Shown here one piece after another: positions 1 to 8,649 of a stretch of DNA of 64,000 nt. The stretch is from the NCBI RefSeq assembly GCF_013409255.1, contig NZ_JACCAS010000002.1, positions 3,090,001 to 3,154,000 of the forward strand, written 5' to 3'. How positions within the stretch are numbered: position 1 is the stretch's first letter; the number at the start of each line of letters is the position of its first letter. The notes beneath the pieces are model-generated. The model was not told the origin of the DNA. It ran no database searches and worked only from the letters and a program-made list of their open reading frames with translations. The translations under genes and the position numbers were made by a program. The DNA comes from Paraburkholderia bryophila (GTDB lineage: Bacteria; Pseudomonadota; Gammaproteobacteria; Burkholderiales; Burkholderiaceae).

Positions 1-2
1 CT

Positions 3-674
3 GTGCCGGCCTCTGCATCGTTGCCGGGCGCCGCGCAGGTCGTCGCGAAAGCGCCGGCGGCGCCGGTACCGGCTTCGTCGCAAGCGGCCACCATCATCGC
101 CGACGACAGCGACAGCAAGGCCGCCGCGGCGTCAGCACCCGCACCCGCCAGCGGCGCCGACCGCCTGTCGCGTGCGTTGGCCGACGGCGCGGAGCCGAGC
201 AGTGCGCCCACGCCGGTGGCATCCGCGACGTCCGCTTCGGCGGTGCCGGTGCCCGCGGCCAAGCATGGCAAGAGTGCAACCGCGCTCGCCGGCAATAGCA
301 AGCATGAAGCGGCGCACGGCAAGAAGGAAAGCGCGACCGCCAGTGCGGGCAACCGTCATGCGAGCACGCCGACCGCCGTTGCGCAGTCGAAGAAGCAGCG
401 CCCGAGCGGCACGGCTTCGAAAGACGATTCGGATGCCGATCTGTTGGCGGCGCTGGTCGCGCGAACCAAACCGGCCGATAGCAAGCCGGCGGGCGGCAGT
501 GCCACGACCAAAGTGAGCGCCACGCCCGCCAGTGCGAAGCTCGCGGAGCGCGTGAAAGAGTGTGGGCAGCGTGGCTTCTTCGAAGACCAGTTGTGCCGTT
601 GGCGCGTGTGCGACGGTCATTGGGGTAAAGACCCGGCGTGTCCGGGTGCGTCGCCGCAAGCCCGTCAGCCGTAA
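3..674 (+). CDS. C-terminal part of an Ala-rich hypothetical protein (5' end outside window)
   Basis: The reading frame is open from the first bases, so the N terminus probably lies upstream; the GTG at position 3 is not a convincing start. The visible 223 residues are Ala/Pro/Ser-rich low complexity to about residue 180. A compact Cys-containing tail follows, with C187, C197, C203 and C209 and the string LCRWRVCDGHWGK. Low-complexity linker followed by a short ordered tail suggests a tethered domain. I do not recognise the family and assign no function. Codon use is GC-rich like the neighbours. The next gene on this strand starts 244 bp later, so an operon is not obvious. Confidence 0.55.
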   Translation: MPASASLPGAAQVVAKAPAAPVPASSQAATIIADDSDSKAAAASAPAPASGADRLSRALADGAEPSSAPTPVASATSASAVPVPAAKHGKSATALAGNSKHEAAHGKKESATASAGNRHASTPTAVAQSKKQRPSGTASKDDSDADLLAALVARTKPADSKPAGGSATTKVSATPASAKLAERVKECGQRGFFEDQLCRWRVCDGHWGKDPACPGASPQARQP

Positions 675-918
675 TTCGGGTCGCGCGCGTCGCGCCTGGT
701 CCGTGACGCGCCGCTAACCCATCGTCGAGTTTCACCCGCCGCAACGGAGTGTGTGCCGTTGCGGCGGCATCGACCGCCATGCGCGTCAGGCGACGCGCAT
801 GCGCTTCAACAAAAAATCCAGCTACGCGCGTCACCGTGCGGGGACCTGTTCGTCCTCGCCGGAGAGGCATTGTTGCCGCCGGCTCTCGCGATGCTGCGAT
901 TAAAAATAAGAGACATCA

Positions 919-2064
919 ATGAAAAGACTTCTTGTAGCAATGACGTGCGTGGCAAGCGTGACGGCAATCCTTGCCGTCTCCGCGTGCGGCGGCAACAGCC
1001 TGAATGCATCCAGCGCTGCACCGAAAGTGATTATCGACAGCGACTACAACACCCTGAGCGACGACGGCCAGCTTGGCGTCATGGCGGCGCAACTGCAGGC
1101 GCAAGGTTCGCTGAACGTGCTGGGCATTACGGTCGTGTCCGGCAATCAATGGTTGAAGCAGGGCGTTGCCGATGCGTTGAAATCGGTCGAGCGTCTGGGT
1201 GTCGAGAAACAGATCGGTGTGTATGCCGGCGCCAATTACGCGCTGTCGCACCACTTCGCGACCATTCAGGCCGAGCAGAAGCAATTCCCCGGTGGCGACG
1301 GCTATCTCGGCGCGTGGAATAACCCCGAGCCGAAATCGGACAGCGACCTCGTCGCGCCGCCGGACGGCTTTGCGACGCACACCAAAGTGCAGAGCAAAAG
1401 CGCGGTCGATTTCATTGTCGATTCGGTGAGGCAGAACCCGGGTGAAGTGACGATTCTGGCGATCGGCCCGCTGACCAATATCGCGCTGGCTACGCGGCAG
1501 CATCCCGAGATCGTGCCGTTGATCAAGCAGATCATCTACATGGGCGGTGCGATCGATGTGCCGGGTAATACCACGCCCACGGCGGAATTCAACTGGTGGT
1601 TCGATCCGGAAGCGGCGAAGGCCGTGTTGCATTTGCCGATCAAACAGGTGGTGATTCCGCTCGACGTGACGGACACCGTGAAGATGGACAAGGCGCTATA
1701 CGATCGTGTCGCGCATGATCCGACGAAGCAGACCATCATCACGCAGTTGTTCAAGACGTTGAACGGTTATGGTTTCGACGGCAAGAATGGCTTCGAGACG
1801 AACCCGAACTACACCACGAACATCTGGGACACGCTGACGCTCGCGTATCTGATGAATCCTTCGTTCGCCACGCAAACCGTGGATGAATGGGTGGATGTGG
1901 ATATGAGCTTCGGCGCTAATGACGGCAAGGCTACGGGTTATACGAGTTCGCCGCCGGCGGGCTTGCAGAAGATGACGGTCGTCAAGCGCTTCGACAATCC
2001 GGGCTTTTTCAATTTCTACGTGGATCTGTTGACGCGGCCGGTGCCGCTGACGCTGCCGAACTGA
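919..2064 (+). CDS. Nucleoside hydrolase family lipoprotein
   Basis: Probable N-ribosyl hydrolase of the inosine-uridine nucleoside hydrolase fold, which splits ribonucleosides into base and ribose. The N terminus is a lipoprotein signal with lipobox VSAC (Cys23), so the enzyme would be anchored to the envelope rather than cytosolic. The calcium/ribose-binding Asp cluster is present as DSDYNTLSDD (about residues 40-49), two residues longer than the usual DTDPGxDD. Downstream are GPLTNIALATR, YMGGAIDVPGN and EFNWWFDPEAA, all family hallmarks. The C-terminal site reads NIWDTLTLAYL, with Trp where many members have His before the Asp. 381 residues is long for the family. Substrate is unknown; a salvage role in the periplasm is inferred. 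Confidence 0.85.
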   Translation: MKRLLVAMTCVASVTAILAVSACGGNSLNASSAAPKVIIDSDYNTLSDDGQLGVMAAQLQAQGSLNVLGITVVSGNQWLKQGVADALKSVERLGVEKQIGVYAGANYALSHHFATIQAEQKQFPGGDGYLGAWNNPEPKSDSDLVAPPDGFATHTKVQSKSAVDFIVDSVRQNPGEVTILAIGPLTNIALATRQHPEIVPLIKQIIYMGGAIDVPGNTTPTAEFNWWFDPEAAKAVLHLPIKQVVIPLDVTDTVKMDKALYDRVAHDPTKQTIITQLFKTLNGYGFDGKNGFETNPNYTTNIWDTLTLAYLMNPSFATQTVDEWVDVDMSFGANDGKATGYTSSPPAGLQKMTVVKRFDNPGFFNFYVDLLTRPVPLTLPN

Positions 2065-2136
2065 TTGATTGTTGCGCGTTGTTGCGCGCTGCTGCGTGAT
2101 TGCCGCATATTGCTGCGGACCTGCATCGACGCCGCC

Positions 2137-3093
2137 TTAGGCGGGATGCAGGCCGCGCAGCAATTGTCGTACGCGGGTGAGGTCCTGGTCGACGTGTTCG
2201 GCCTGTTCGAACAACTCCGCGAGCCAGTCGACGAAGGCGCGCACGCGCGGCGACACGCGGCGGTTTTTCACATAGGCGACGGCGACCGGCATCGGCACCG
2301 GTTGCCATTGCGGCAGGACTTCGCGCAACAGGCCTGAGTCGAGATAGGGTTGCGCAGCGATCCGTGCGGGCTGGATCAGGCCGAGACCTTGCAGTCCGCA
2401 GGTGAGGTAGGCCTGTTCGTCGCTGACTTTGACGAAGCCTTTCACCTTGACCTGTTGCGCTTCGCCATCCACTTCGAAATCGAAGTCCACTTCACGGCCG
2501 TTATGCGGCGACATGCAGTTGACCGCGACGTGTCCGCGCAGATCGTCGAGATCGGTGGGTGTGCCGTAGCGGGCGAGGTAGGCGGGGCTTGCGCAGGTGA
2601 CGTGTTCGAGCGTGCCCAGGTTACGCGCGACGAGGTTCGAGTCGGGCATTTCGCCGAGCTGGATGCTGCAGTCGATCGCTTCCGAGATCAGGTCGACCGT
2701 GCGATTGCTGATGCTGATGGCCAGGTCGAGATTCGGGTATCGGGTGTGGAAGTTTTCCAGTGCTGGGAGGACGATGGCGCTGGCTACCGCGCCGGGCATT
2801 TCGATGCGCAGGCGCCCGGTCAGGTTGTCCGTTGCGTGGCGGATGCTGGCTTCCATGTCGTCTATGTCGGCCAGGATTTGTGTGCAGCGTTCGTAGTAGG
2901 CCGCGCCTTCTGGGGTTACGCTCAGGCGCCGCGTTGTGCGGGCTAGTAAGGCTGTGCCTAGTAGGGCTTCCAGGTTCTGGACTGTCGTCGTTGCCGTTGC
3001 TCGTGGGATGTTTAACGACTCCGCCGCGCGGGTGAAGCTGTTTGTGTCCACGATTCGGATGAATGTGCGCATTGCAGTTATTCTGTCGATCAC
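2137..3093 (-). CDS. LysR-family transcriptional regulator
   Basis: A 318-residue LysR regulator: N-terminal winged helix (about residues 5-65, FTRAAESLNIPRATATTTVQ) and a C-terminal effector-binding domain. I chose the GTG at 3093 because GGAG lies nine bases upstream. The longer open frame, reaching 3246, runs into the palindromic repeat and is very unlikely to be translated. An ATG seven codons further in is the alternative start. The subgroup resembles those regulating oxidoreductases or efflux genes, but no divergent target is adjacent: upstream is the repeat element. It ends 72 bp from the convergent nucleoside hydrolase. Confidence 0.88.
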   Translation of the reverse strand: MIDRITAMRTFIRIVDTNSFTRAAESLNIPRATATTTVQNLEALLGTALLARTTRRLSVTPEGAAYYERCTQILADIDDMEASIRHATDNLTGRLRIEMPGAVASAIVLPALENFHTRYPNLDLAISISNRTVDLISEAIDCSIQLGEMPDSNLVARNLGTLEHVTCASPAYLARYGTPTDLDDLRGHVAVNCMSPHNGREVDFDFEVDGEAQQVKVKGFVKVSDEQAYLTCGLQGLGLIQPARIAAQPYLDSGLLREVLPQWQPVPMPVAVAYVKNRRVSPRVRAFVDWLAELFEQAEHVDQDLTRVRQLLRGLHPA

Positions 3094-3161
3094 GGTTTTT
3101 TGCTCCAGTCGGAAATGGTGGTTTTTTGCCTGCCTGCCTGCCTGGCGGGGTGGTGGGTTTT

Positions 3162-3762
3162 TGGTGTTGGCCTTTCCTTGCTTTGTTAGTGGTCTATTAG
3201 CGTTGCCCCTGTGCGGGGCGGCACCTACTTCTCTTTGCCGCGGCAAAGAGAAGTAGGCAAGAGAAAGCCGCTCACACCGCTAACTATTAAGCGGGCTTCG
3301 TGGTCCACCACCGGCAGTGGTGCATCTGGAATCCGTGCTCTCGCACACTCCGCTCTCGTGACAAAGCCGTCATACATCCTGACTCGCGCCGTGCGCTCGT
3401 CAGAACGGTTTGCATTGAAACCAGGTGCTTCGTTTTCGCGCGCGCGGGCCGTCGGCTTCGCCTCGGCGACGCGCCGTAATGCGTGGGTAGACCGACGCGT
3501 GTCCCGATGTTTTTTGACTTACCGTTCGGCACGCGGAGCGCTGCCGGAAGGATGACTGCTGTGTCACTGGCGTCGAATGCGCGAGGACACGGATTCCAGA
3601 TGAGCCACTACCGTGGCTGCGCGGGGGACCCGCTTAATGGTTAGCGGTGTGAGCGGCTTTCTCTTGCCTACTTCTCTTTGCCGCGGCAAAGAGAAGTAGG
3701 TGCCCCCCCGCACAGGGGGATCGCTAATAGACCACTAAGAAAGCAAGGAAAGGCCAACACCA
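3162..3762. repeat. Long imperfect inverted-repeat element with two copies of a 34-bp perfect palindrome
   Basis: Two arms of about 200 bp (roughly 3162-3362 and 3563-3762) are imperfect reverse complements around a core of about 200 bp. Each arm contains the same perfect 34-bp palindrome (3224-3257 and 3667-3700; half-site CTACTTCTCTTTGCCG). Each also contains matching flanks such as GTGGTCTATTAGCG and GCCGCTCACACCGCTAA. The arms differ by scattered substitutions, so they are not a recent duplication. The region 3094-3876 holds no convincing gene: its open frames are arms read as protein. I associate such palindromes with Paraburkholderia genomes from general familiarity, but cannot count copies here. 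No transposase or target-site duplication was seen. Confidence 0.85.
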
Positions 3763-3876
3763 CAAGCATCGAGACAAGCATGCGCAGCGAATTACAGCAA
3801 CAACAAAAACAAACCAAACACCCGCGCCGCAGGCAAAAAAACCCCCGCGGCCACGAGCGCAAAAACCGCAAAAAAA

Positions 3877-4929
3877 TTACTTTCGCAAGGAATCCAGATC
3901 AATCACAAACCGATACTTGACATCACTCTTCAGCATCCGCTCATAAGCCTCATTAATCCCCTGCATAGCAATCACTTCGACATCAGAAGTAATCCCATGC
4001 TCGCCGCAGAAGTCCAACATTTCCTGCGTCTCGGCAATCCCCCCAATCAGCGACCCAGCCAACCGGCGACGCTTGAAGATCAGATTGAACACCTGCGGCG
4101 ACGGATGATCGTGCTCGGGCGCACCCACCAGCGTCATCGTCCCATCCCGCTTCAGCAGATTCAAAAACGGATTCAGATCGTGCTGCGCAGCCACCGTATT
4201 CAGAATGAAATCGAAGCTGTTGGTATGCGCTTCCATCTCCTGCGCATTCTTCGAAATCACCACCTCATGCGCGCCCAACCGCTTCGCATCTTCAATCTTC
4301 GACGGCGACGTCGTGAACAGCACCACATGCGCACCCATCGCATGCGCCAGCTTCACACCCATATGGCCCAGTCCGCCCAGGCCGACAATCCCGACCTTCT
4401 TGCCGGGACCCGCGCCCCACGTGCGCAACGGCGAATACGTGGTAATGCCCGCGCACAGCAACGGCGCTACACCCGCCGGGTCGAGATTCTCCGGCACCCG
4501 CAGCGTGAATTCCTCGTCGACCACGAGTTGCGTCGAATAACCGCCGTAAGTGATCTGACCATCCACACGGTCGACGCCGTTATACGTGCCCACCCAGCCG
4601 TTCTCGCAATACTGCTCGAGATCTTCCTCGCAACTCGCACACGTGCGGCACGAATCCACCAGACAACCCACGCCAACCAGATCGCCTACCTTGTACTTCG
4701 TGACGTCCGGACCCACCGCGCTGACGCGGCCAACAATCTCATGTCCCGGTACCACCGGAAAAACCGTGTTCTTCCATTCGTTGCGCGCCTGATGCAAGTC
4801 GGAATGGCACACGCCGCAAAACAGGACTTCCATCTGCACGTCATGGGCGCGCAGTTCGCGGCGCTGGATTTCGAACGGAGCGAGCGGCGCGGTAGCGTCG
4901 GTCGCTGCATAGGCGTAAGTCGTGCTCAT
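3877..4929 (-). CDS. Zinc-dependent alcohol dehydrogenase (YahK/CAD-like, medium-chain)
   Basis: NAD(P)-dependent oxidation of an alcohol or reduction of an aldehyde in the cytosol. Length 350 residues, normal for the YahK/cinnamyl-alcohol-dehydrogenase branch. Visible are CGVCHSDLH (catalytic zinc Cys41), PGHEIVGRV (His/Glu), the structural-zinc Cys set in CRTCASCEEDLEQYC, and the Rossmann loop VGLGGLGHMG. Start chosen at 4929 because GGAG lies seven bases upstream; an ORF extension of ten codons lacks an equally placed site. The gene is divergent from an AraC-type regulator 318 bp away, an arrangement often seen when the regulator controls the dehydrogenase. The physiological aldehyde is not predictable. 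Confidence 0.93.
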   Translation of the reverse strand: MSTTYAYAATDATAPLAPFEIQRRELRAHDVQMEVLFCGVCHSDLHQARNEWKNTVFPVVPGHEIVGRVSAVGPDVTKYKVGDLVGVGCLVDSCRTCASCEEDLEQYCENGWVGTYNGVDRVDGQITYGGYSTQLVVDEEFTLRVPENLDPAGVAPLLCAGITTYSPLRTWGAGPGKKVGIVGLGGLGHMGVKLAHAMGAHVVLFTTSPSKIEDAKRLGAHEVVISKNAQEMEAHTNSFDFILNTVAAQHDLNPFLNLLKRDGTMTLVGAPEHDHPSPQVFNLIFKRRRLAGSLIGGIAETQEMLDFCGEHGITSDVEVIAMQGINEAYERMLKSDVKYRFVIDLDSLRK

Positions 4930-5247
4930 GGGTAGCTCCAGCAAAGAGGGTGATGTCACAAGGCGATGCCCTCAGGCGACGCGTGGAGTCGCCGCGGACA
5001 GCCTTGTCTTGAGCCGGGATCACAGCGCCAGCGGTGGTCGACGAATTCGCCGAAGCAGTGAATTGACAACCGAGCCCAGCGTGGTGCGGAAAACTCGATC
5101 CGGCAGGGTTCCCATCTTAGGAGCCGACCCTGAACCGGGGAATACCTGAATGTCTTGAAGATTTGCCTAAAACTCCTGGCCGGGAGCGCAGTAGGTCGTT
5201 TAGTGCTAAATTTCAAGCATTATTCTCTTGAGCGTCACTATACCGTC
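4930..5247. other. Divergent intergenic region between alcohol dehydrogenase and AraC regulator
   Basis: This 318-bp stretch has no credible gene. It must contain the promoters of both divergent genes and is the natural place for AraC-regulator sites. The part nearest the regulator (about 5195-5247) is AT-richer than its surroundings. I could not pick a -35/-10 pair with confidence. Confidence 0.5.
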
Positions 5248-6252
5248 ATGTCAAGTCCCGCCTTAAGTCCCGCCACTGATCCCGCTCCTGATCCCGCGAC
5301 TGATCCCGTCGCAAGCACGCTCGCCGCCCCGCGAATGGTCGAACTGTTCGACCTGCTGGCGCCGAATCCGGGCTTTACGCGTTCGAGTCTGGAAGGCGTC
5401 AATCTGATGCGCGCCAATAGTCCGATGCCGCGCATGCCGGTCATGTATGAGCCGAGCATCGTGATTGTTTGTCAGGGACGCAAACGCGGTTATCTCGGTG
5501 ACCAGGTGTTCCAGTACGACGCGCAACAGTATCTGGTGCTGTCGGTGCCGCTACCGTTCGAGTGCGAAACCGAGGCGAGTCCGGAAACGCCATTCCTCGC
5601 GATCTCGGTGCGCGTCGATCTGACCATGGTGGCCGAGTTGCTGATGGCGCTGAACGAAACGCAAGGCGCGGCGCAGAACGAACCGCTCGGCGTCTATTCG
5701 ACGTCGCTCGATCCGGCTTTGTCGAATGCCGTGCAACGGTTAATGGAAGCATTGGCGTCGCCGCTCGACGCGCGCATTCTCGCGCCCAGCGTGGTCCGCG
5801 AAATCTGCTACCGGGTGCTGACTGGCGAGCAGGGCGATGCGATCCGCGCGGCGCTGACGCATCAGAACCATTTCGGGCGCATTGCCAAGGCGCTGCGGCG
5901 AATTCATGCCGACTACTACGGCGAACTCGACGTGGACACGCTGGCCGCCGAAGCCGGCATGAGCCTCGCGGTGTTCCACGCGCAATTCAAAGCGGTGACA
6001 GCAACTTCGCCGATGCAATACGTGAAGACCACGCGTTTGCATCACGCGCGCTTGCTGATGGTGCAGGACGGGTTGAGCGCGGGCGCGGCCGCGGCGCGCG
6101 TCGGTTATGAAAGCGCGTCGCAATTCAGCCGCGAGTTCAAGCGGCTATTCGGCCTGAGTCCGGTCGATGAAGTCAAACGCATGCGCACCGTCTACGATCC
6201 GCCTACGCCGCGTGTGGTGAAGCCGGTGGCGCGTTACGTGACCGCCGTTTAG
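5248..6252 (+). CDS. AraC-family transcriptional regulator
   Basis: 334 residues from the ATG at 5248. The N-terminal half is the AraC_N type (PSIVIVCQGRKRGYLG, QYLVLSVPLPFECET), the half found in regulators next to aldehyde or alcohol dehydrogenases. The C-terminal double helix-turn-helix runs from about residue 215 (DTLAAEAGMSLAVFHAQFKA) to YESASQFSREFKRLFG. The in-frame extension to 5155 is rejected because it would consume the promoter region and has no ribosome-binding site. The short Asp/Pro repeat after the start (TDPAPDPATDP) is disordered. Probable target: the divergent alcohol dehydrogenase and itself. Confidence 0.9.
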   Translation: MSSPALSPATDPAPDPATDPVASTLAAPRMVELFDLLAPNPGFTRSSLEGVNLMRANSPMPRMPVMYEPSIVIVCQGRKRGYLGDQVFQYDAQQYLVLSVPLPFECETEASPETPFLAISVRVDLTMVAELLMALNETQGAAQNEPLGVYSTSLDPALSNAVQRLMEALASPLDARILAPSVVREICYRVLTGEQGDAIRAALTHQNHFGRIAKALRRIHADYYGELDVDTLAAEAGMSLAVFHAQFKAVTATSPMQYVKTTRLHHARLLMVQDGLSAGAAAARVGYESASQFSREFKRLFGLSPVDEVKRMRTVYDPPTPRVVKPVARYVTAV

Positions 6253-6316
6253 GCGCGTTCGTGACGGCCGGTTGCGGCAGCAACGGCAACCAGCCGCTAG
6301 AAATTGCTAAAAGCCG

Positions 6317-7090
6317 CTATAAGCCGCTGAACCAGTTGTACCCCTGGTCTTCCCAGTAGCCGCCAGGGTTCGTGTTGGTCACGAAGATCGCCGCGATGTG
6401 CTTCGGGTTCTTGAAGCCGAGTTTGGTCGGCACCCGCAGTTTCAGCGGATAGCCGTATTTCGCGGGCAACGGGGCATCGCGGAAATCGAGCGTCAGTTGC
6501 GTTTGCGGATGCAAGGCCGTCGCCATATCGAGGCTCGAATAGTAACGGTCCGCACATTTGAAGCCGACATAGCGCGCGCTCAGATCGGCGCCGATGCGCT
6601 CCAGGAAGGTGCGGAACGGCACGCCGCGCCATTGGCCGATCGCGCTCCATCCTTCAATGCAGATGTGGCGCGTGATCTGCGAAGCCTGGGGCAACGCGCG
6701 CAACTGATCGAGATTCCAACTGCGCTTGTCCATGACCAGGCCCGACACGTCGAGCTGATAAGTCGAGCCGTCCACATCCGGTGCATCGAACTCGGGATAG
6801 AACGCGTTGAACGGAAACGGGTCGGTGATTTCGCGCGCCGAATAGGTCGGCGCGAGCTTGTTGCGGTCGAACAGCCAGCCTTGCACGCGATCGTTCCAGC
6901 GCGACATGGCCCACAGCACCTTGTCGACCGAATCGCCGTCCTGCATGTTGCAGCCGGACAGCATGGCGAGTGCGCCGATCGACAGCGACGAGCGCAGAAA
7001 CAGGCGCCGCTGCAAACGTTCGATTTGCGGCCGGTGATCGCTGAGGACGATGGGCGAACGGCGCGCCTCGTCGGGACGGGATGCGCTCAT
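6317..7090 (-). CDS. Exported sulfite-oxidase-fold molybdopterin oxidoreductase (copy 1)
   Basis: 257-residue molybdenum enzyme related to the YedY/MsrP catalytic subunit. The leader carries a twin-arginine motif (RRLFLRSS, residues 28-35) followed by a hydrophobic stretch ending LSGC, so it is exported folded to the periplasm, possibly lipid-anchored. The conserved molybdenum-ligand cysteine is C144 in RHICIEGWSAIGQW. The C-terminal NPGGYWEDQGYNWFSG is characteristic. Start at 7090 overlaps the stop of the upstream cytochrome b gene by four bases (ATGA), implying translational coupling. In MsrPQ the reaction is repair of methionine sulfoxide with electrons from the membrane; that substrate is only an analogy here. 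A paralogue lies at 27779-28570. Confidence 0.88.
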   Translation of the reverse strand: MSASRPDEARRSPIVLSDHRPQIERLQRRLFLRSSLSIGALAMLSGCNMQDGDSVDKVLWAMSRWNDRVQGWLFDRNKLAPTYSAREITDPFPFNAFYPEFDAPDVDGSTYQLDVSGLVMDKRSWNLDQLRALPQASQITRHICIEGWSAIGQWRGVPFRTFLERIGADLSARYVGFKCADRYYSSLDMATALHPQTQLTLDFRDAPLPAKYGYPLKLRVPTKLGFKNPKHIAAIFVTNTNPGGYWEDQGYNWFSGL

Positions 7091-7719
7091 GCCTGGGTTC
7101 CTTCGTGAGCAGTGGGTTTGGCGCGGCCGGTGAGCATGGGCAGCAAGGTGCGCGGTACCAATAGCACGAGCGCCAGATGCACGACGACAAATCCCACCAC
7201 GCCCGCCATGGCGACGAAATGCAGGCGCCGTGCGAAATCGAAGCCGCCGATTAGCGCGGTCAGCCACGAGAATTGCACCGGCTTCCAGATCGACAATCCC
7301 GACGCCACCAGCAGCACGCCGAGCGACAGCACCAGCAGATAGAGCGCACGCTGCACGGCGTTGTAGCGGCCGGTGTCGTGCGGCAGTCTGAAGCGCAGCG
7401 CCAAGGCCGCGTCATGCACCACGTCGCGTGGATGAACCGGCAACAGCTTGCGGCGGAAATGCCCGCGTCCGATCCCATACGCCAGATACAGCAGCCCGTT
7501 CGCGCACAGCAGCCACATGGCCGCGAAATGCCACGCAATCGAACCGCCAAGCCAGCCGCCCACGGTCGCCCACGCGGGAAACCTGAACGGGAAAAACGGC
7601 GACGCGTTGTAGATGGCCCAGCCGCTCATCACCATGCAGACCATCGCAAACGCGTTGATCCAATGGGTGATGCGTACGACGAGCGGGTGAACGAGCTGAC
7701 GCTTGCGTGTTTCGGGCAT
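7087..7719 (-). CDS. Cytochrome b561-type membrane subunit (copy 1)
   Basis: 210-residue integral membrane protein with four predicted helices. Likely haem-b histidines lie in VVRITHWINAFAMV, AWHFAAMWLL and LHFVAMAGVVGFVVVHLAL. It belongs to the Ni-hydrogenase/thiosulfate-reductase cytochrome b superfamily rather than the ferric-reductase-like MsrQ. Role: pass electrons from the quinone pool to the molybdoprotein encoded immediately downstream and overlapping by four bases. It is 100 bp downstream of the small secreted protein gene, all three reading leftward, so one transcript is likely. The second module (28573-29166) has the same cytochrome type. Confidence 0.85.
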   Translation of the reverse strand: MPETRKRQLVHPLVVRITHWINAFAMVCMVMSGWAIYNASPFFPFRFPAWATVGGWLGGSIAWHFAAMWLLCANGLLYLAYGIGRGHFRRKLLPVHPRDVVHDAALALRFRLPHDTGRYNAVQRALYLLVLSLGVLLVASGLSIWKPVQFSWLTALIGGFDFARRLHFVAMAGVVGFVVVHLALVLLVPRTLLPMLTGRAKPTAHEGTQA

Positions 7720-7819
7720 GGCGGCAATGACGGCGATGACGGGGTGAACGGAAGACGGAAAGCCGCGTCGTGACAGGACGCGGTCGTTCGAGCAGTTGAA
7801 GCAATACGGTCGCGCCGGC

Positions 7820-8452
7820 TTACATCGGCGGCGTTATGCCGTTTTCACCTGCCGAGATGAAGTTGGCCGCCATCGAACCGTCCGCTTCCTTGTGCGCGAA
7901 CAGCACGACCTTCGCGCCCGGCACCAGCAGCGAACGGTCGCCCGGCACCAGGTTGACGATCGGCACGTCCGGCGGAATCACGATTTTCTTTTCACCGTCC
8001 TTGTACTTCACCGTGATCGTGCGGCCATTGCTGACCACGAGCGAACCGACGGTGCCGTTGGTCATCGAGCTGTTGCCGCCCAGATCCCACGGGCGGTGAC
8101 CTTCGCCGCTACCGCGCATGCTGGCCGGAAACACGTGGACTTCGAGCGCCTTCAAGGTGCCGTCGGCCTGCGGAATCGCGGCCGTGCCGACATAGCTGTC
8201 CGGCTTGATGTCGTTCACGTTGGCGAGGGTGACGCCGCGAATCGGCGTGTCTTTGGCGAGCTTCACGTCGACGTCCTTGCCGTCGCGCGTGTGGACCTTG
8301 AGCAGGTCGCCCGACAGCGACGTGACGGTGCCGCGCACGCCGGTGGGCGCGGCGCTCTGGGCTTGCGCGGCGGGTCCGGCGGCGAGCAGCGCGGCGGCGA
8401 CGAACGCCGGAGCGACGAGCACGCGCAGTGCCTTCGCGGAAACGATCTTCAT
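7820..8452 (-). CDS. Small secreted DUF5666-like beta-rich protein (copy 1)
   Basis: 210 residues from 8452, where GGAG sits eight bases upstream. Residues 1-32 form a Sec signal peptide ending AQA. The mature part looks like repeated small beta-barrels (GVRGTVTSLSGDLLKVHTRD, then DVKLAKDTPIRG, TITVKYKDGEKKIVI) of the sort grouped under DUF5666. Conserved with the paralogue at 27049-27663 are GTGEGH/GSGEGH, WDLG, SMTN and a C-terminal GxxPPM. No catalytic residues are recognised. Its recurrence beside the same molybdoprotein and cytochrome suggests a periplasmic partner, for example substrate, haem or metal handling; this is inference. It is divergent from the two-component regulator genes 197 bp away. 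Confidence 0.75.
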   Translation of the reverse strand: MKIVSAKALRVLVAPAFVAAALLAAGPAAQAQSAAPTGVRGTVTSLSGDLLKVHTRDGKDVDVKLAKDTPIRGVTLANVNDIKPDSYVGTAAIPQADGTLKALEVHVFPASMRGSGEGHRPWDLGGNSSMTNGTVGSLVVSNGRTITVKYKDGEKKIVIPPDVPIVNLVPGDRSLLVPGAKVVLFAHKEADGSMAANFISAGENGITPPM

Positions 8453-8649
8453 GGAACGACTCCAGGTGGGTGAACGAGGGGGACTGCGATGGCGCGGCAA
8501 TGAGAGCAGCGATGGGGGCAGATTAGGCGTGCGATCGGCTCAGCCGGGTGACCGGCGGATGACAAAAACGTCATGAACGGCGCGGCCCGCGCCACGTAGA
8601 ATGGTTGCTACCTATCTATCTGTCCGGCGTTCCAGCGCGCGTCAGCCCC

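Noticed and set aside
3094..3246. N-terminal extension of the LysR gene into the repeat (50 extra residues)
   Set aside because: It is the palindromic repeat read as protein; a GTG with a good ribosome-binding site lies at 3093 and gives a normal-length LysR protein.
3211..3920. Several small open frames on both strands across the inverted-repeat element
   Set aside because: Arg/Pro-rich translations of repeat arms, mirrored on the other strand, with no ribosome-binding sites or family features.
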